From assembly GCA_949825025.1 (NCBI GenBank), contig OX463785.1, positions 19,779,971 through 19,843,970 of the forward strand: a DNA stretch of 64,000 bases. Reading direction: 5' to 3'. Positions 22,628 to 34,168 of the stretch are shown here, in pieces. This stretch comes from Siphlonurus alternatus (taxonomy: Eukaryota; Arthropoda; Insecta; Ephemeroptera; Siphlonuridae). A model generated the notes under the pieces. That model was given only the letters and a program-made list of their open reading frames with translations, made no database searches and was not told where the DNA came from. Position numbers and translations under genes: made by a program. Within the stretch, counting starts at the first letter, position 1. Each line of letters opens with the position of its first letter.

Positions 22628-22835
22628 AGACTTGTCCGCGAAACTTATCCGCGCGGCTATCTTAGCCACGAGAATTTGTCCAACAGCAACAGGCTTGGCT
22701 AAATGACTTGTCCGGAGCAACTTATCGAAACGCTTGTCCACGCCTATACTTGTCCGTGAGGGTCGTACCTAAGTTGTCCAGACTAGAACGTGGACAAGTT
22801 ATCCGCCGGCTAAACCTCGCGGATAAGTCTTTTTG
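22628..22835. repeat. GC-rich block with many CTTGTCC/CTTATCC motifs
   Basis: About 200 bp directly after the satellite contain at least eight copies of a ten-base motif close to ACTTGTCCGCG, in both orientations (for example at the start ACTTGTCCGCGAAACTTATC and at the end CGCGGATAAGTC). It resembles the subterminal repeats at a transposon end, but no target duplication was found. Confidence 0.6.
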
Positions 22836-22912
22836 AATTCCCCTCATTATGTTTATAATAATATAGACATTAGTAGAAATAAAAATAAGTTCTGCAAACA
22901 ATTTTATTATTT

Positions 22913-22918
22913 AATAAA
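22913..22918 (-). other. Poly(A) signal AATAAA for cluster B
   Basis: AATAAA on the minus strand, 40 bp past the shared stop codon at 22958-22960. Position fits a common 3' end for all cluster B transcripts. Confidence 0.5.
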
Positions 22919-22957
22919 CATATAATTATAATAAATCATGTAAAACTGTTACAAAAA

Positions 22958-23017
22958 TCAAGCTGCTTCTTGAAACTGTATCATGGTTACCATGTATTTA
23001 GTTACGGTCCCAGCAAT
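22958..23017 (-). CDS. Cluster B shared exon 4 (Gr C-terminus)
   Basis: Twenty codons with stop: IAGTVTKYMVTMIQFQEAA. The acceptor (tttag) is at 23018-23022. It matches cluster A exon 4 in length and at 14 of 19 residues, including YM.TMIQFQEA. It holds the last Gr helix. It is the only C-terminal exon between 23 and 34 kb. Confidence 0.9.
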   Translation of the reverse strand: MAGTVTKYMVTMIQFQEAA

Positions 23018-23076
23018 CTAAAATATATAACAAATAATATAGTTGTGTACCCAAGGGTTCAGTGACCTCATGTTAC

Positions 23077-23166
23077 CTCAGTCAGTAAGTACATGTCCAA
23101 AGTAATGATTCCACATGCAGAAAACCTCGCGTCGCGATGCAGAAGTTGCGTCATGAAGTTAACTAT
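23077..23166 (-). CDS. Cluster B shared exon 3
   Basis: Thirty codons, phase 0: IVNFMTQLLHRDARFSACG then IITLDMYLLTE. The acceptor (tttcag) is at 23167-23172 and the donor (gtaaca) at 23071-23076. The LLHRD.RFSACG.ITLD motif is the Gr hallmark. The intron to exon 4 is only 59 bp. Confidence 0.9.
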
Positions 23167-23754
23167 CTGAAATATAAACCCATTGACATAAGTTTCTCAT
23201 TTCAGCTTAAATATCGTCCATCGTCCGCAATAATGAGCTATCTGCTTACCATGGTCTCGTTTTAATAATGAGCTGTTTGCTATTTCAGGTCAGGCAATTA
23301 TCAGCTTTATTTTATATCGATTTACAGCTCATAGTTGCACTCACCTCTGAAATGACAGATAGGTCATTATTTCGGACGAGGGACGATGATATACTTAACC
23401 AGAGAAGAAGTGAACATTTTCAAGATTTTAATGATAAAATTAAATTGAATTCAAAGTACGGATGTGTTAATTAAATTATTGATATTATTGCTACAATATT
23501 ATTAATTACATATCATTGTATTGTATTATAATAATATATGCGCGAGGTATAGTACTGTTTTTGCGCGCATATTAATGAAATATTATACTTTTGTTTAAAT
23601 TTGAATTTTGGGAACTGGGAACAAAATCTGGCATTAAAATTATTTAATTTCTTGTTATTTTTTTTTTTCTTTGAGTATAAAAAAAATCTAAGATATTATT
23701 TTAATAACATATATTATAATTACATATTATAATAAAGTAAACGATTTTACTAAC

Positions 23755-23823
23755 CTCTTCCCGCTCTTCTTTGTTGTTGTTTTCTGAATGAAGTTTCAGT
23801 AAGACTGCTCCAGTTCGTTTAAC
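23755..23823 (-). CDS. Cluster B shared exon 2
   Basis: Twenty-three codons, phase 0: VKRTGAVLLKLHSENNNKEE then REE. Acceptor (tcccag) at 23824-23829, donor (gttagt) at 23749-23754. Same length and phase as cluster A exon 2. Single-copy in cluster B. Confidence 0.9.
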
Positions 23824-23949
23824 CTGGGAACATAATAATATACAAATGAAGCATTTTATTTATCAAGTTACAACCACTTCTAATTTATTTTTGTCTTAAA
23901 AAATACGTCTATTAGTATAAATATTCCTGAGTTAAAATATTTCATCTTT

Positions 23950-24335
23950 TATTCACTATTAAGCTCTCTCCTCGTCTATTTCCCTCCTATTTTGCACCAT
24001 TTTAGAGGAAAAAAAGGTTAGGTTACGTATTTTTTTCCTCTTCTTGAGCATAAAATGTTAGAAATGATGGTTGCGATTCACGAAGAGTTATCCAGGTTTC
24101 TCACTAATTACGTTTAGTGTCATTGAAGTAGGATGGCGTTAACAGCGGTTAGTGAGAAACCTGGATAACTTTCTGGATAATTATTTCATGAATCGCCCCC
24201 ATTGTGTCCATTTCATCCTCACTTTGAGCGAAAAGGAAATAAGATAATAAGTTTTAGAGGTAAAAAGATTAGGTTTAGACTTGTAAAGGATGAGTAGAAA
24301 ACGTAATATTTCAACTATAGTGTACCCATGGAATA
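23950..24335. repeat. Dispersed repeats in cluster B intron
   Basis: At 23955-24060 is an inverted relative of the repeat at 51945-52160 (GTCTATTTCCCTC, GCACCATTTTAGAGG). At 24070-24202 a small palindrome starts GCGATTCACGAAGAGTTATC and ends in its near complement; a relative is at 60504-60652. Confidence 0.6.
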
Positions 24336-24403
24336 TGATTATATTATAGAAGGAAATAATATTGTAAGATTTTACACTTTAAACTTAATGTTTAATGTTT
24401 AAA

Positions 24404-24550
24404 CGAAGCAGTTAGCCAGGTTTTTAACCACGTTTAACGCTTAACTATGCACGTTTAACTAGGTGGTTTAACACGTAAAACCAGTACATTTAAACGTGGT
24501 TAAGCTAAATGTGGTTAGAAACCTGGCTAACTTCTTCATGAATCGAACCC
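24404..24550. repeat. Palindromic MITE, family 2
   Basis: ACGAAGCAGTTAGCCAGG at left and its complement at right, with inner GTTTAACGCTTAACTATGC. It lies just downstream of the donor of pseudogene B1. Confidence 0.8.
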
Positions 24551-24563
24551 AATTTTTCCTTAC

Positions 24564-25574
24564 CTGATATACTGTATCTGAACATTGTAATAGTACATTT
24601 ATAATACGAATTGTATTAAACGAAATAATCAAATATTCAAATATTTTGAACTAAAACTGTCTCTATCGAATAATTTTCGTCATGCGTAATGACGTAAAAA
24701 CACCCAGATATTGTGTAATATAAATTCATGGCATGCTCTGTGAAATGTTCTAACAAACTAGATAGTAAAATGTTACCATATAAACTTTGAAAAGACTCAA
24801 AAGTTTTAAATAATTCATCAAATATATCACGTAAAACAATTACATAATTATAACAATTATCTCTTAAATGTTCATTAATTTGATAAAATAAAGTATTAAA
24901 TATGTTCAAAATACTTAATAAATTGTACTTCAATTGAACAAAATATTAGTTGAATAGAAGCTAAACCAGCTAATTCAATAATTGATAATTCATTCGACCA
25001 ACAAATACAGTATATATAACAATCACAAATATAATTGTAATACTATATAAAATTATCAGTCAGTGTTAATGTGTGGTGCTGCATAAAAGTTCAAGGAGCG
25101 GAGGAGATTGCACAGCATACATATGGTATGTAAAAGTACATCAACTTACTTTATATAAAATAGTTTGAAAAATTATTTTATTTTGAAGTTTCTGAAATAT
25201 TGGATATGATAAATTTAATTTCAATTCTATTATATTTAATTTAACAATCAAATTTGAAAAAATATATTTTGATAAAAAAAAAATGAAATATAATTAAAAT
25301 TTCAACTAAAATAGTTATAGTTTGTGCTAATTAAGTCAGAAAAATATTGTCATATTGTTTATGATATTGTTTTATCATTTTAATATATCCATTTATAAAA
25401 ATCAAAAAGAAATTTATAAAAAGACATAAACTAGATAGTGCAGCAAATGCATAAAATAATATTGCATAAATTAATATTAAAATTGTTTTCTGTCCCGGCC
25501 AAGCTCCATGCAGTTATTGCACTGAAAATATAAACAGGGTGTAGAACTTGAGAAACTCGTTCTTTCTTCTCCAT
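24564..25574 (-). pseudogene. Gustatory receptor first-exon pseudogene B1
   Basis: The start MEKKERVSQVLHPVYIFSAI at 25574 matches B-type first exons, then the frame breaks within 50 codons (a base shift in the VWPG region gives AWSLAG). A later open block (about 24933-24640) reads LRDIFDELFKTFESFQSLYG and LYYTISGCFYV, as in B2-B4. The end still has a phase-0 donor (CAG|gtaagg) at 24563. Several frameshifts and stops make it a pseudogene, the one closest to the shared exons. Confidence 0.8.
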
Positions 25575-25784
25575 GACTGATAGACGTGTACTAACGTAAG
25601 TCTAATATACATGATAATTATCTTGTAATAATAGTGAGTGTTCGGTACGTACTTGACAATTCAATTTATTTAATATCTTTGTACTTTTATTAATAATAAA
25701 TTGATATTGCTTATTCTGATTCAGATATTGATCTGTTGTGCTACAATATTATAAGGCCTATAGTAATTTATTCCAACATTCACC

Positions 25785-25895
25785 TAGTTGTGACTCAGGG
25801 AACCATGGAAACCTCAGTCAAAATGGTCGACAAGCAACCGCTATGTGAAAAAGTACGGCGGTGCATGCCTGGGATCGAACTCACGACCTTCCGAT
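25785..25895. repeat. SINE-like relic
   Basis: GGAACCATGGAAACCTCAGT and GGATCGAACTCACGACC (minus strand: a pol III B-box-like GAGTTCGATCC) suggest a tRNA-derived SINE. A similar piece in the other orientation is at 37370-37540. Confidence 0.45.
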
Positions 25896-26270
25896 TACTA
25901 TTTAGATACTGTCGTGTTTTAAATATTGGCTACATATTCTGATTGATATTATTTATAGTATTCACAGTAGATGGCAGCATCTCTCAACAATTGTGTATCA
26001 TCATGTCATTCATTGGTTAATGATTATGTCATTTTAGTAATAAACCGCCATGTAAACTAATAAGACGTGTGTTAATTGTTATTGCTCGGAAATCAAACCC
26101 ACTTAGCTTAAGAATTATAGTTGAATATCAGTAATACAAGGATATAACAGATACCACTGGGGTCAAGTTATATAATGGTAAATTAAAATATAAATAATTT
26201 TTTACTGTTCAAAGAACTTCAAAGTGCTGCAATTAATTAAATACTCCCAATTAGTTAAATATAATAACAA

Positions 26271-26398
26271 TGGGTGCGATTCACAAAGAAGTTAGCCAGG
26301 TTTCTAACCACTATTAGCTTAAACAACGTTTAACTATACCTTTTTTACGTGTTAAACCACCTAGTTAAACGTGGTTAACTGCTTCGTAAATCACGCCT
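26271..26398. repeat. Palindromic MITE, family 2, with internal deletion
   Basis: GGGTGCGATTCACAAAGAAG at left; the right arm lacks the GCTAAACGTGGTTAGAAACC part present in other copies. Confidence 0.75.
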
Positions 26399-26543
26399 AA
26401 TATGCATTAAGTCCAAGAATGGAATATATAATAATATTATAAAATATAGAATCATAAATATTTTTAGAAACTAAATTATTCTATTTATTTATACTTTATA
26501 AAAATTCCATAATATTTCGGTTATGTATTATTATTTCACTTAC

Positions 26544-27395
26544 CTGATTATTTGTCTCCGAACATTGAGATATAATGTTAACCAGACGATATATTGTAAA
26601 TAAAATTGACAAATACATGTTTGTATTTTGTATCAAAATTGTTTCTATCGAATCATTCGACTGAAAACAACCAGATATTGTGTAATAAAAGACCATTACA
26701 AGTTCTATAAACTGTCGTAGAAGATTGGATACTAACAAGGGACCAAATAAACTTTGAAACACCTCAAATAAATTTAATAAATCGTCATATGTATTACGTA
26801 AATTTAATTCACCATTAGATAAATGATCATTAATTTGTGAGAATAAAATATTAAAAATATTTTGAATACCAATAAATTGTAATTCTATTGAACAAAATAC
26901 AATAGGAGTCCAAACTAAACCTAATACATCTAAAATAAAAAATAAATGTGACCAATTAATGCAAAATATAGTTGACAAAACTAATCTAGTTAATATATAA
27001 AACGTTATCTGGCCGTATATTCGATGTTTAAGTTCTTGAAATTTTGAAAATGATAATTTTATTTTATTTCCTATTCTATCTAACTCAAAAATTAAATTTG
27101 AGAATATGTATTTTGAATTTATAACAAAATAAACCAAAACTAAAATTTCAACCATAAAAGCTATAATTTGAAATAAATCAGAAAGAGCAATAAGAGTGTT
27201 GTCATTTTTATTATAAGCTTCAACAAATCTTCTTAAAAAATTGTTTAATAAATAAAAACTAAACCCTGATGTAACAACAAGCATAACAATTGAATAAATG
27301 AACGGAAGTGGTTTTTGTCCCGGCCAAACTCCAGTTAAAGTATTAAAAATAAAAACTGGAAAGAGCGCTGAAGAAACTTGTTTATACTCAACCAT
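26544..27395 (-). CDS. Gustatory receptor first exon B2
   Basis: The 284-codon exon from MVEYKQVSSALFPVFIFNTL to a phase-0 donor (CAG|gtaagt) after SETNNQ. In-frame ATGs at 27425 and 27452 exist, but the chosen start aligns with B4 (MAEHKQVSS). Landmarks: GVWPGQK, SIELQFIGIQNIFNILFSQI, LFEVFQSLFGPLLVSNLLRQ and FYYTISGCFQSNDSIET. Joined to cluster B exons 2-4 it gives 356 residues. It is intact. Ligand unknown. Confidence 0.88.
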
Positions 27396-27911
27396 GTTTA
27401 AAAGTGTACTAACTTTATGAGCCATTAATTTAACAGTAATTATAGTTGGCAATCAACAGAAGTGCTTGTAATTATCTCATCAAAATTATATAAAATTGCT
27501 TGTATTTTATTTAATCGTAAGACATTAATAATAAAATTATCGTAAAACCTTGAACTACTATATAATATTATATACATAATAGTCTATCAATTTTAATAAA
27601 TGAAGGCTATACACAAAAAAATACGCGTATAATACAAAGCCTTTCTTTAATAATCAAATAACTCATTACCGATAAATTATTATTATAGGCAATACGCCAT
27701 TGTGAAACCTCGCTATTTTTAATTGATTTGCATGTTGTTACCTAAATTAAAAATCATATTTTTTTTAAGCCGTTATTATAACCGATACAATTTTGCATGC
27801 TGCAATTTATCCTCACAAGAAAACTTGAACTCAATTTGTTTGCAAAATTATAAAATATCGTGTAATATACAGGCTTTAGTTAATGTCATGGCAACAATTT
27901 CAATGACATAG

Positions 27912-28133
27912 GTACAGTTCAACAAATGAAAGATTACCACTGGATGTGGAAGAACTTTGGCTGAACTATTACCATGAAAAATCTAAGACTTTGCAGAGAG
28001 GATGACATCCCTATAGTAATGAGTATAGTAGAAATCTCTCTGCAAAATTTGAGCTTCAAAATTAAACTAGAAAGTCCAGAAAACTTAAACTTCCGGCTAC
28101 TTCCGGTGTAATCTTAAATTTGTTGAACTGTAC
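27912..28133. repeat. Palindromic MITE (ACAGTTCAACAAAT ends)
   Basis: Ends GTACAGTTCAACAAAT and its complement, with an inner TTCCGGCTACTTCCGG block shared with the family 5 elements at 29408, 35386 and 52408. Confidence 0.7.
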
Positions 28134-28323
28134 TTACTTTCCAAAGGTAATTACTTTGGCTTTTGCCTTCTTATTTTCTAATTCTTTGGAAAATAATTTT
28201 TTTATACATAATGAAACATGAGTAAAAAATATATAATAACGCTAGGCTCAAAGTTCCATGGAATATTATTCAGAAAAAAATTTAAAGAAATCAAAGAATT
28301 AATTTTTAATTTTTTTAACTTAC

Positions 28324-29184
28324 CTGATTTTCTGTTTGAGAACAATGCCATACAATCGTAATTAGACGAAATAAAATAAATGAAGTTGATAAATATAGAC
28401 TAATATTTTTAGTTAATATTATTTCTAATGAATCATTGGTCTGAAAACAGCCAGATATTGTGTAATAAAAATTCATTACCAGAAATATGAATTGTCGCAG
28501 AAAATTCGAAAGTAAAAAGGGTCCGTATAAATTTTGAAAAATCTTTAATATATCAAATAATTCATCATGAAACTTTCTTAAATTGATTACATCAAAATTA
28601 TTATATAAAATTTCATTAATTTGATAAAATAAAGTATTAAATACATCATTAAAACTGATAAATTGAATTTCAATTGAACAAAAAAATAAATCGCACCAAA
28701 TTATATAACATATATCCAAAATTTCAAATTCACGAGACCAACAAATTAAATATATAATAAATAAAATTATTCTTGTAATAATATAACAAACAGTTCTTCG
28801 AAATATTCTCTTTTTAAGTTTTATGTATGTTAAAAATGATAATTTTATTTTAATTTCGAGTTTTTCCAATTCAGTTAGCATATTTGAAAAAGCATGTTTT
28901 GAACTTAATGCAAAATAAATTGTAGTAATAATTTCTATAGCTATTGCAATAATTTGAAACAAATCAGAAAGACCAATTAGCATTTCAGCATTTCGAATAT
29001 AACCATCTAAAAAAATTGACAGAAATTTCTTCAACATATTTAGTACAAATAAAAGAGTAGCTGAAAGTATGAAGAGTGAATAAATTAATGCAAATATTCC
29101 TTGTTTTTCTGGCCAAATTCCAGTGACAGAATTGAAAATATAAACTGGGTATAAAATATAATTCACTCTTGAGCGTGCTTCCAT
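28324..29184 (-). CDS. Gustatory receptor first exon B3
   Basis: The 287-codon exon begins MEARSRVNYILYPVYIFNSV and ends at a phase-0 donor after SQTENQ. It has GIWPEKQ, SIEIQFISFNDVFNTLFYQI, FHDELFDILKIFQNLYGPFL and FYYTISGCFQTNDSLE. With shared exons: 359 residues. No lesions. The 5' flank reads ATCAGTTGAAACATAATG; TCAGTT resembles an arthropod initiator. Confidence 0.88.
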
Positions 29185-29407
29185 TATGTTTCAACTGATA
29201 TTATAGTGAATTAATACTATTTAATCAGAAATAGTGCATATTTGTAATAAGTTAATATAATATTATTGACTGAACGTTATAATTTTCTAATACACTATTT
29301 TCATGACAGTAGTCAATACTGAAAATAGGAAGGCAATTTAACGATATGACAATTGATCTCATAAAACACCAAGAGATGGCATTGAAAACCTCTTCGTTTG
29401 ACTCAAC

Positions 29408-29624
29408 TACAGTCAAATTTACTTGACATTCCCTCCGGAAGTAGCCGGAAGTGCAAGTTTTCTGATCTTCTTATTCGTATTTCAGTGTTACAATTTCACA
29501 CATAGTTCAATATATCTACGTCAAACCACCATGTAAAGTTTTCAAACTGAATTAATAACAGAAGAGCTACAAACTTCACACTTCCGGCTACTTCCGGAAG
29601 GAATGTTAAATAAATTTGACTGTA
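29408..29624. repeat. Palindromic MITE, family 5
   Basis: ACAGTCAAATTTACTTGACA at left and TAAATTTGACTGT at right, with TA on both sides. Both arms hold CCGGAAGTAGCCGGAAGTG. Confidence 0.75.
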
Positions 29625-29732
29625 TACTTGTACTTTAGTCAGTAGAAAAGTTCACAACAGCGCCACTTTTTCAGGAAAAATCCACCAGATGTCCATACCT
29701 GTCTTTATGACGTCGATGCAATGTCCATGACA

Positions 29733-29979
29733 GTCTGTTCTCATCGTAAATACACAATAAGGGGCATTCACAAAGCTTTAAGACCAGAAATTTTGAGTCT
29801 TAAAAACACTTCTAAAATCAAGCTTTAAATTATCGAACCTTAAATGTGGGTTTAAGACTTTGTGAATGCCCCTTTATAAAAAAAATCGATTATTATCGAT
29901 GATCCTTATGTTAATTCTATGTACAGAAAGTTCATCAATAATAATCGATTGTTTCTGATTGTGTATTTACGAACAGACC
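29733..29979. mobile_element. MITE nested in another MITE
   Basis: The outer element (GTCTGTTC...AAATACACAAT at left, ATTGTGTATTTACGAACAGA at right) is a relative of the intact palindrome at 30234-30360. Its left arm is split at 29759-29874 by an inner palindrome starting AAGGGGCATTCACAAAGC and ending GAATGCCCCTT. Confidence 0.75.
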
Positions 29980-30233
29980 TATTATCGATACCATAAAATA
30001 TTACCATGGTAGGAATTCGAAACCGATTATATATAGTTACACAATACAATACTTTGCTTGTTCTTTTTAATTAAAATTAAGAATATTTTTTGCTAAATTT
30101 AAAGCATCTTTTAATGGTTAATATGGCACTATCCTTTTGGCAGATGGTAAATATTCCAAAATCTTTTCAGATACCCGCATAAACATGCTAATTTTTTGAG
30201 AAAATAAACAAAATAAGATCTAGTTTCTGAGAA

Positions 30234-30360
30234 GGTCTGTTCGTAAATACACAATCATAGAAAGAATCGATTATTATTGATGAACCTTCTGTACATGGAA
30301 CATAAGGTTCATCAATAATAATCGATTCTTTCTGATTGTGTATTTATTTACGAACAGACC
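30234..30360. repeat. Near-perfect palindromic MITE, 127 bp
   Basis: GGTCTGTTCGTAAATACACA at left, complement at right, inner ATCGATTATTATTGATGAAC inverted around 30297. Confidence 0.9.
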
Positions 30361-30561
30361 TTCAGGATATAAATTGGAAAACTCATGGGGACTGTGGGAG
30401 TCAAAATATAGTCAAATCAGCATCTAAAAATCACTAAAAAATAATAACTTATAGACCCCATTTTTTATCAGATTAAGCTGATAATTTGTTTGTTTTTTTT
30501 TTTTTTTTTTTTTTAGGTATTATAAAAATATTTTAGTTTTACCATCGAAAAATTTTATTAA

Positions 30562-30969
30562 GGGCATTGGGTGTAGCACCGATAGTTGGCAACACTGACG
30601 TATCTTCACCATGTTAATTTTTCATCCCCGCTCCTCGGAGTAATTTTTATGCTAGAGCTAAGCTGATTGCAGTAGTATCAAGGTAATTAGTAGCCCAAGT
30701 GCACAATTTGGCTTAGTAAAACCTGATTTAAAGAAAAGTATTTTTAGTAATTTTTTAAATTTACTTGCATTTTTTTAAAATATAAAAAAATACTTTTCTT
30801 TAAATCAGGCTTTATTTAGCCAAATTGTGCACTTGGGCTACTAATTATCTTGATACTACTGCAATCAGCTTAGCTCTAACATAAAAATTACTCTGAGGAG
30901 CGGGGTTCAAAAATTAATATGGTGAAGATACGTCAGTGTTGCCAACTACCGGTGCTACACCCAATGCCC
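30562..30969. mobile_element. Palindromic MITE with TTAA target duplication
   Basis: Arms of about 200 bp (GGGCATTGGGTGTAGCACCG) inverted around 30765 and flanked by TTAA (30558-30561 and 30970-30973). Probably mobilised by a piggyBac-type transposase (inference from the target site). Confidence 0.8.
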
Positions 30970-31024
30970 TTAATGGTGTCACTAATTTAAAAATTTATTA
31001 CCTTATTTAATTTTTTCAACTTAC

Positions 31025-31879
31025 CTGATTTGTTGTTTCAGAAGGCTGCAATACAATTGTAACGAGACGAAATAACGTAAATAATGTTAGTAAATATAAG
31101 CTAATATTTTGAGTTAAAATCGTTTCTAACGAATCATTTGTCTGAAAACATCCAGATATTGTGTAATATAAAATTACCACAAGTTCAATAAATTGTCGTA
31201 GTAAATTACAAATTAAAACAGGTCCGTATAAATTTTGAAAAACTTCAAATGCATCAAATAATTCATCATGTATATTTCTTAACTTTATCACAGTGAAATT
31301 ATTCAAACATTCATTAACTTGATCAAATAAAGTATTAATAATTTCTAAAATACTAAAAAATTGTAATTCAATTGAGAGAAATATAAAATCGCTCCAAATT
31401 ATGCCACATATAACAAAGATTTCAAATTCATGAGACCAATTAATATAATATATAATAGCAAAAACTCCCTTAGTCAATATATAAAACGTTGTCTGGGAAA
31501 TTATTCTATGTTTAAGTTTATGAAATCTTAAAATTGATAATTTCATTTTATTTTCTATTCTATCTAATTCAAAAAGAAAATTTGAAAATACAGATTTTGA
31601 ATTTATAAGAAAATAAATTAAAACTAAAATTTCAAGCATTATAGCTATAGTTTGAAAAAAATCAGAAAGAACAATAAGAGTGTTATCATTTTTAATGTAA
31701 GCTTCAAATAAGTTTGATAAAAATATTTGAAATAAATAAAAACTAAATCCTGCTGTAACTACAAGTATAACAATTGAATAAATGAACGTAAATGTTTTTT
31801 GTCCCGGCCAAACTCCAGTTAAAGTATTGAAAATGAAAACTGGAAAGAGCGCTGAAGAAACTTGTTTATGCTCGGCCAT
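31025..31879 (-). CDS. Gustatory receptor first exon B4
   Basis: The 285-codon exon begins MAEHKQVSSALFPVFIFNTL (the in-frame ATG at 31942 is less likely) and ends at a phase-0 donor after SETTNQ. Landmarks: GVWPGQKTF, SIELQFFSILEIINTLFDQV, IHDELFDAFEVFQNLYGPVL and LYYTISGCFQTNDSLETIL. Its N-terminal half is closest to B2, its C-terminal part closest to B3, which may reflect conversion between copies. With cluster B exons 2-4 it gives 357 residues. Intact. Confidence 0.88.
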
Positions 31880-32044
31880 AGTTGAAAAGTGTACTAACTT
31901 ACTAGCCTTTAATTTAACAATAATTAAAGTATATGTAATCAACAGAAGTGCTTTTATTATATGATAAAGTATAGTAAAAATTGATTAAATTTTAATTTTA
32001 CATTACTATTATAATAAATGTATATATATAATTAACTTGACAAT

Positions 32045-32600
32045 TAGAGGCTTCTAGCTAGCTTCTATAGCTTCTAATGTTCCCCGGCAGGAAAATTCTC
32101 TCCATAAACCACCATGTTAGAATACGGTCTTTCACCATACGTCACCGTCACAAAACAATATGACGTCATAATTGTGTAGGCAAAACATTGTCAGCGGCAT
32201 AGCAGATACGCGTTAAAGTTGGTCTCGAAATTAATTTCTCCTGACGATTCGTATCATTTTTCGTAGAATTTTCTTTCATACATGGTGACAAGAAGAACCT
32301 ATGCTAGTGAAAAAAAATATGTGGTGACCAAAACTGTTATGAGAAAAGAGGTGTTGTGAGTTACGTTAACACGCACAGCATAGGATTTTAGGGTTTTCTG
32401 CCTACATCCCGAAGATCTTCGGGCGGCTTCGGGCGTCTCCGTCAGTCTCCGAGCTACCCAAAATGTAAACATGAAATTCCTCTATAATTGAATTTTTTTC
32501 TCAGTAACTATATTAAAGCTACTAATTTGAAACTATCTCCTACCTCCCCCCCCCCCATTTAGGGGTCTTCCTATCAAGAACTTATTTCTAAAAAATTTCT
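32045..32600. repeat. Transposon relic, counterpart of 16350-16680
   Basis: GTTCCCCGGCAGGAAAATTC, CATAAACCACCATGTTAGAA and, near 32550, CTACCTCCCCCC...TTAGGGGTCTTC are inverted matches of 16480-16660. No reading frame of note. Confidence 0.5.
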
Positions 32601-32974
32601 TTAATCCCAAAACAAAAAAGCAAATTCGAGTTTTCTTTCCCAAAGTAAGATTTCTTGTGTTTTTTTCATCTGCAAAACAGTATTAATTTTCAGAACTATT
32701 TTAAAAAAAAAAGGTAAATGAACAATATTTCTATATCAGAACTGCTAATAAAAAAAAGAAAAGGAGGCATTCTGAATTTCAATATAACATATTTTCAATT
32801 AATTCAGTGCATGTGTTTAGGGAGGGATTTTTATAATTAAATGAAGCAAAAATGTTTAAAACGTATGACTGTTTCGAGCAAGGAAAAAAAAGCAGCATTT
32901 CTGTGTGTTTCATAAAAAATTTATAAAAAAAAATTCAATGAAAACAATAACAGAATAAATTTGCAATTACTTGC

Positions 32975-34168
32975 CTGTACAATTGGTTCAGAATACAGAT
33001 ATAAAATGAATATCAGACGAACCAAATTAAATAAAACTCCAAAATAAACACTAATATTTCAAATTAAAATATTTTCCAGTGACTCATTTGTCTGAAAACA
33101 CCCAGATAATACGAAACATAAATTCATAACTAATACTAAAAATATTCGTAGCATTGTAGCAAGTAAATAAGGTCCATAAATATTTTGAAGATAATAATAT
33201 AAATTAAATAAATCATCATGTATATTTCGTAATGTTGCTACATCCGAGTGAAATGTTAAATGTTCATTAATTTGCGAGAATATTGTATTGAAAATATAAA
33301 TTATACTACTAAATGGAGTATTGACCTAAATTTTTTTTTATTGCAGAAATGGATAGAGCGTGCAAAGTTATGCTACCCTGATTTTTTTAAGATTTTTTTA
33401 GAGCCCGGGAACTATTTTTAAAAAATTATTGAAAGTTATTTTTGTGACGTCACGAGACGCCACTCCTTAAGAAAAAGATAGGACTTGTCGCCGCGTGACG
33501 TCACAAAAAGGACTTTCAATAATTTTTTAAAAATACTTCCCGGGCTCTAAAAAATCTGAAAAAAATCAGGGTAACATAACTTTGCACGCTCTATCCATTT
33601 CTGCAATAAAAAAAATTGAGGACAATACTCCATTGTAGTTCTATTGAACAAAAATTAATTCACACCACGTAATTCCAAACAATTCCCAAACTATGAATTC
33701 ATCAAACCAATTCAAACAATCTACGACAAATTGTATTATTAAACTATTAATACAAATTAAAGTTACAATTAAAAATCGTTTTTTTAAATTTAAAAATCTT
33801 AAAATTGTTAAATTTACTTTTAATTCAATTCTATATCTAATTCAAAAATCATATATGTAAAAATTTATATTTTGAACTTAATACAAAATTAATTGAATTA
33901 ATTATTAAAATTTTATGACCAATTATTTGAAATAAATCTGAAAGGTTAACATATACAAGAAGTGTTTTATCAATAGAATTCCATGAATTTAAAAATTGAA
34001 TCATAAATTGGTCAAATAAGTACATAACAAAACATATAATATATATGTAATTATACAAATAAATATAAAAAGAGAATAAGCAAGTGCGAATGTCAATATT
34101 TTACTCGGCCCAACTCGACTCAAAGTGCTTAAAATATAAACTGGGTATATAAAACCGAAGATACTCAT
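32975..34168 (-). pseudogene. Gustatory receptor first-exon pseudogene B5, split by a MITE
   Basis: The start MSIFGFIYPVYILSTLS at 34168 and later blocks (FCSIELQ near 33645, then IFNTIFSQINEHLTF, LRNIHDDLFNLYYYLQNIYG and SGCFQTNDSLENILI) follow the B-type exon order. There are frameshifts in the first half, an in-frame stop after ENILI, and the family 1 MITE at 33313-33633 sits between ELQ and FSSI. The end has a GC splice donor (CAG|gcaagt). Non-functional. Confidence 0.85.
33313..33633. mobile_element. Palindromic MITE, family 1, inside pseudogene B5
   Basis: Termini ATGGAGTATTGACC and ATACTCCAT, CRE-like GTGACGTCACGAG in the core. Its removal together with one copy of AT restores the spacing ELQFSS/ELQFIG seen in B2, which suggests a 2-bp target duplication. 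Confidence 0.85.
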
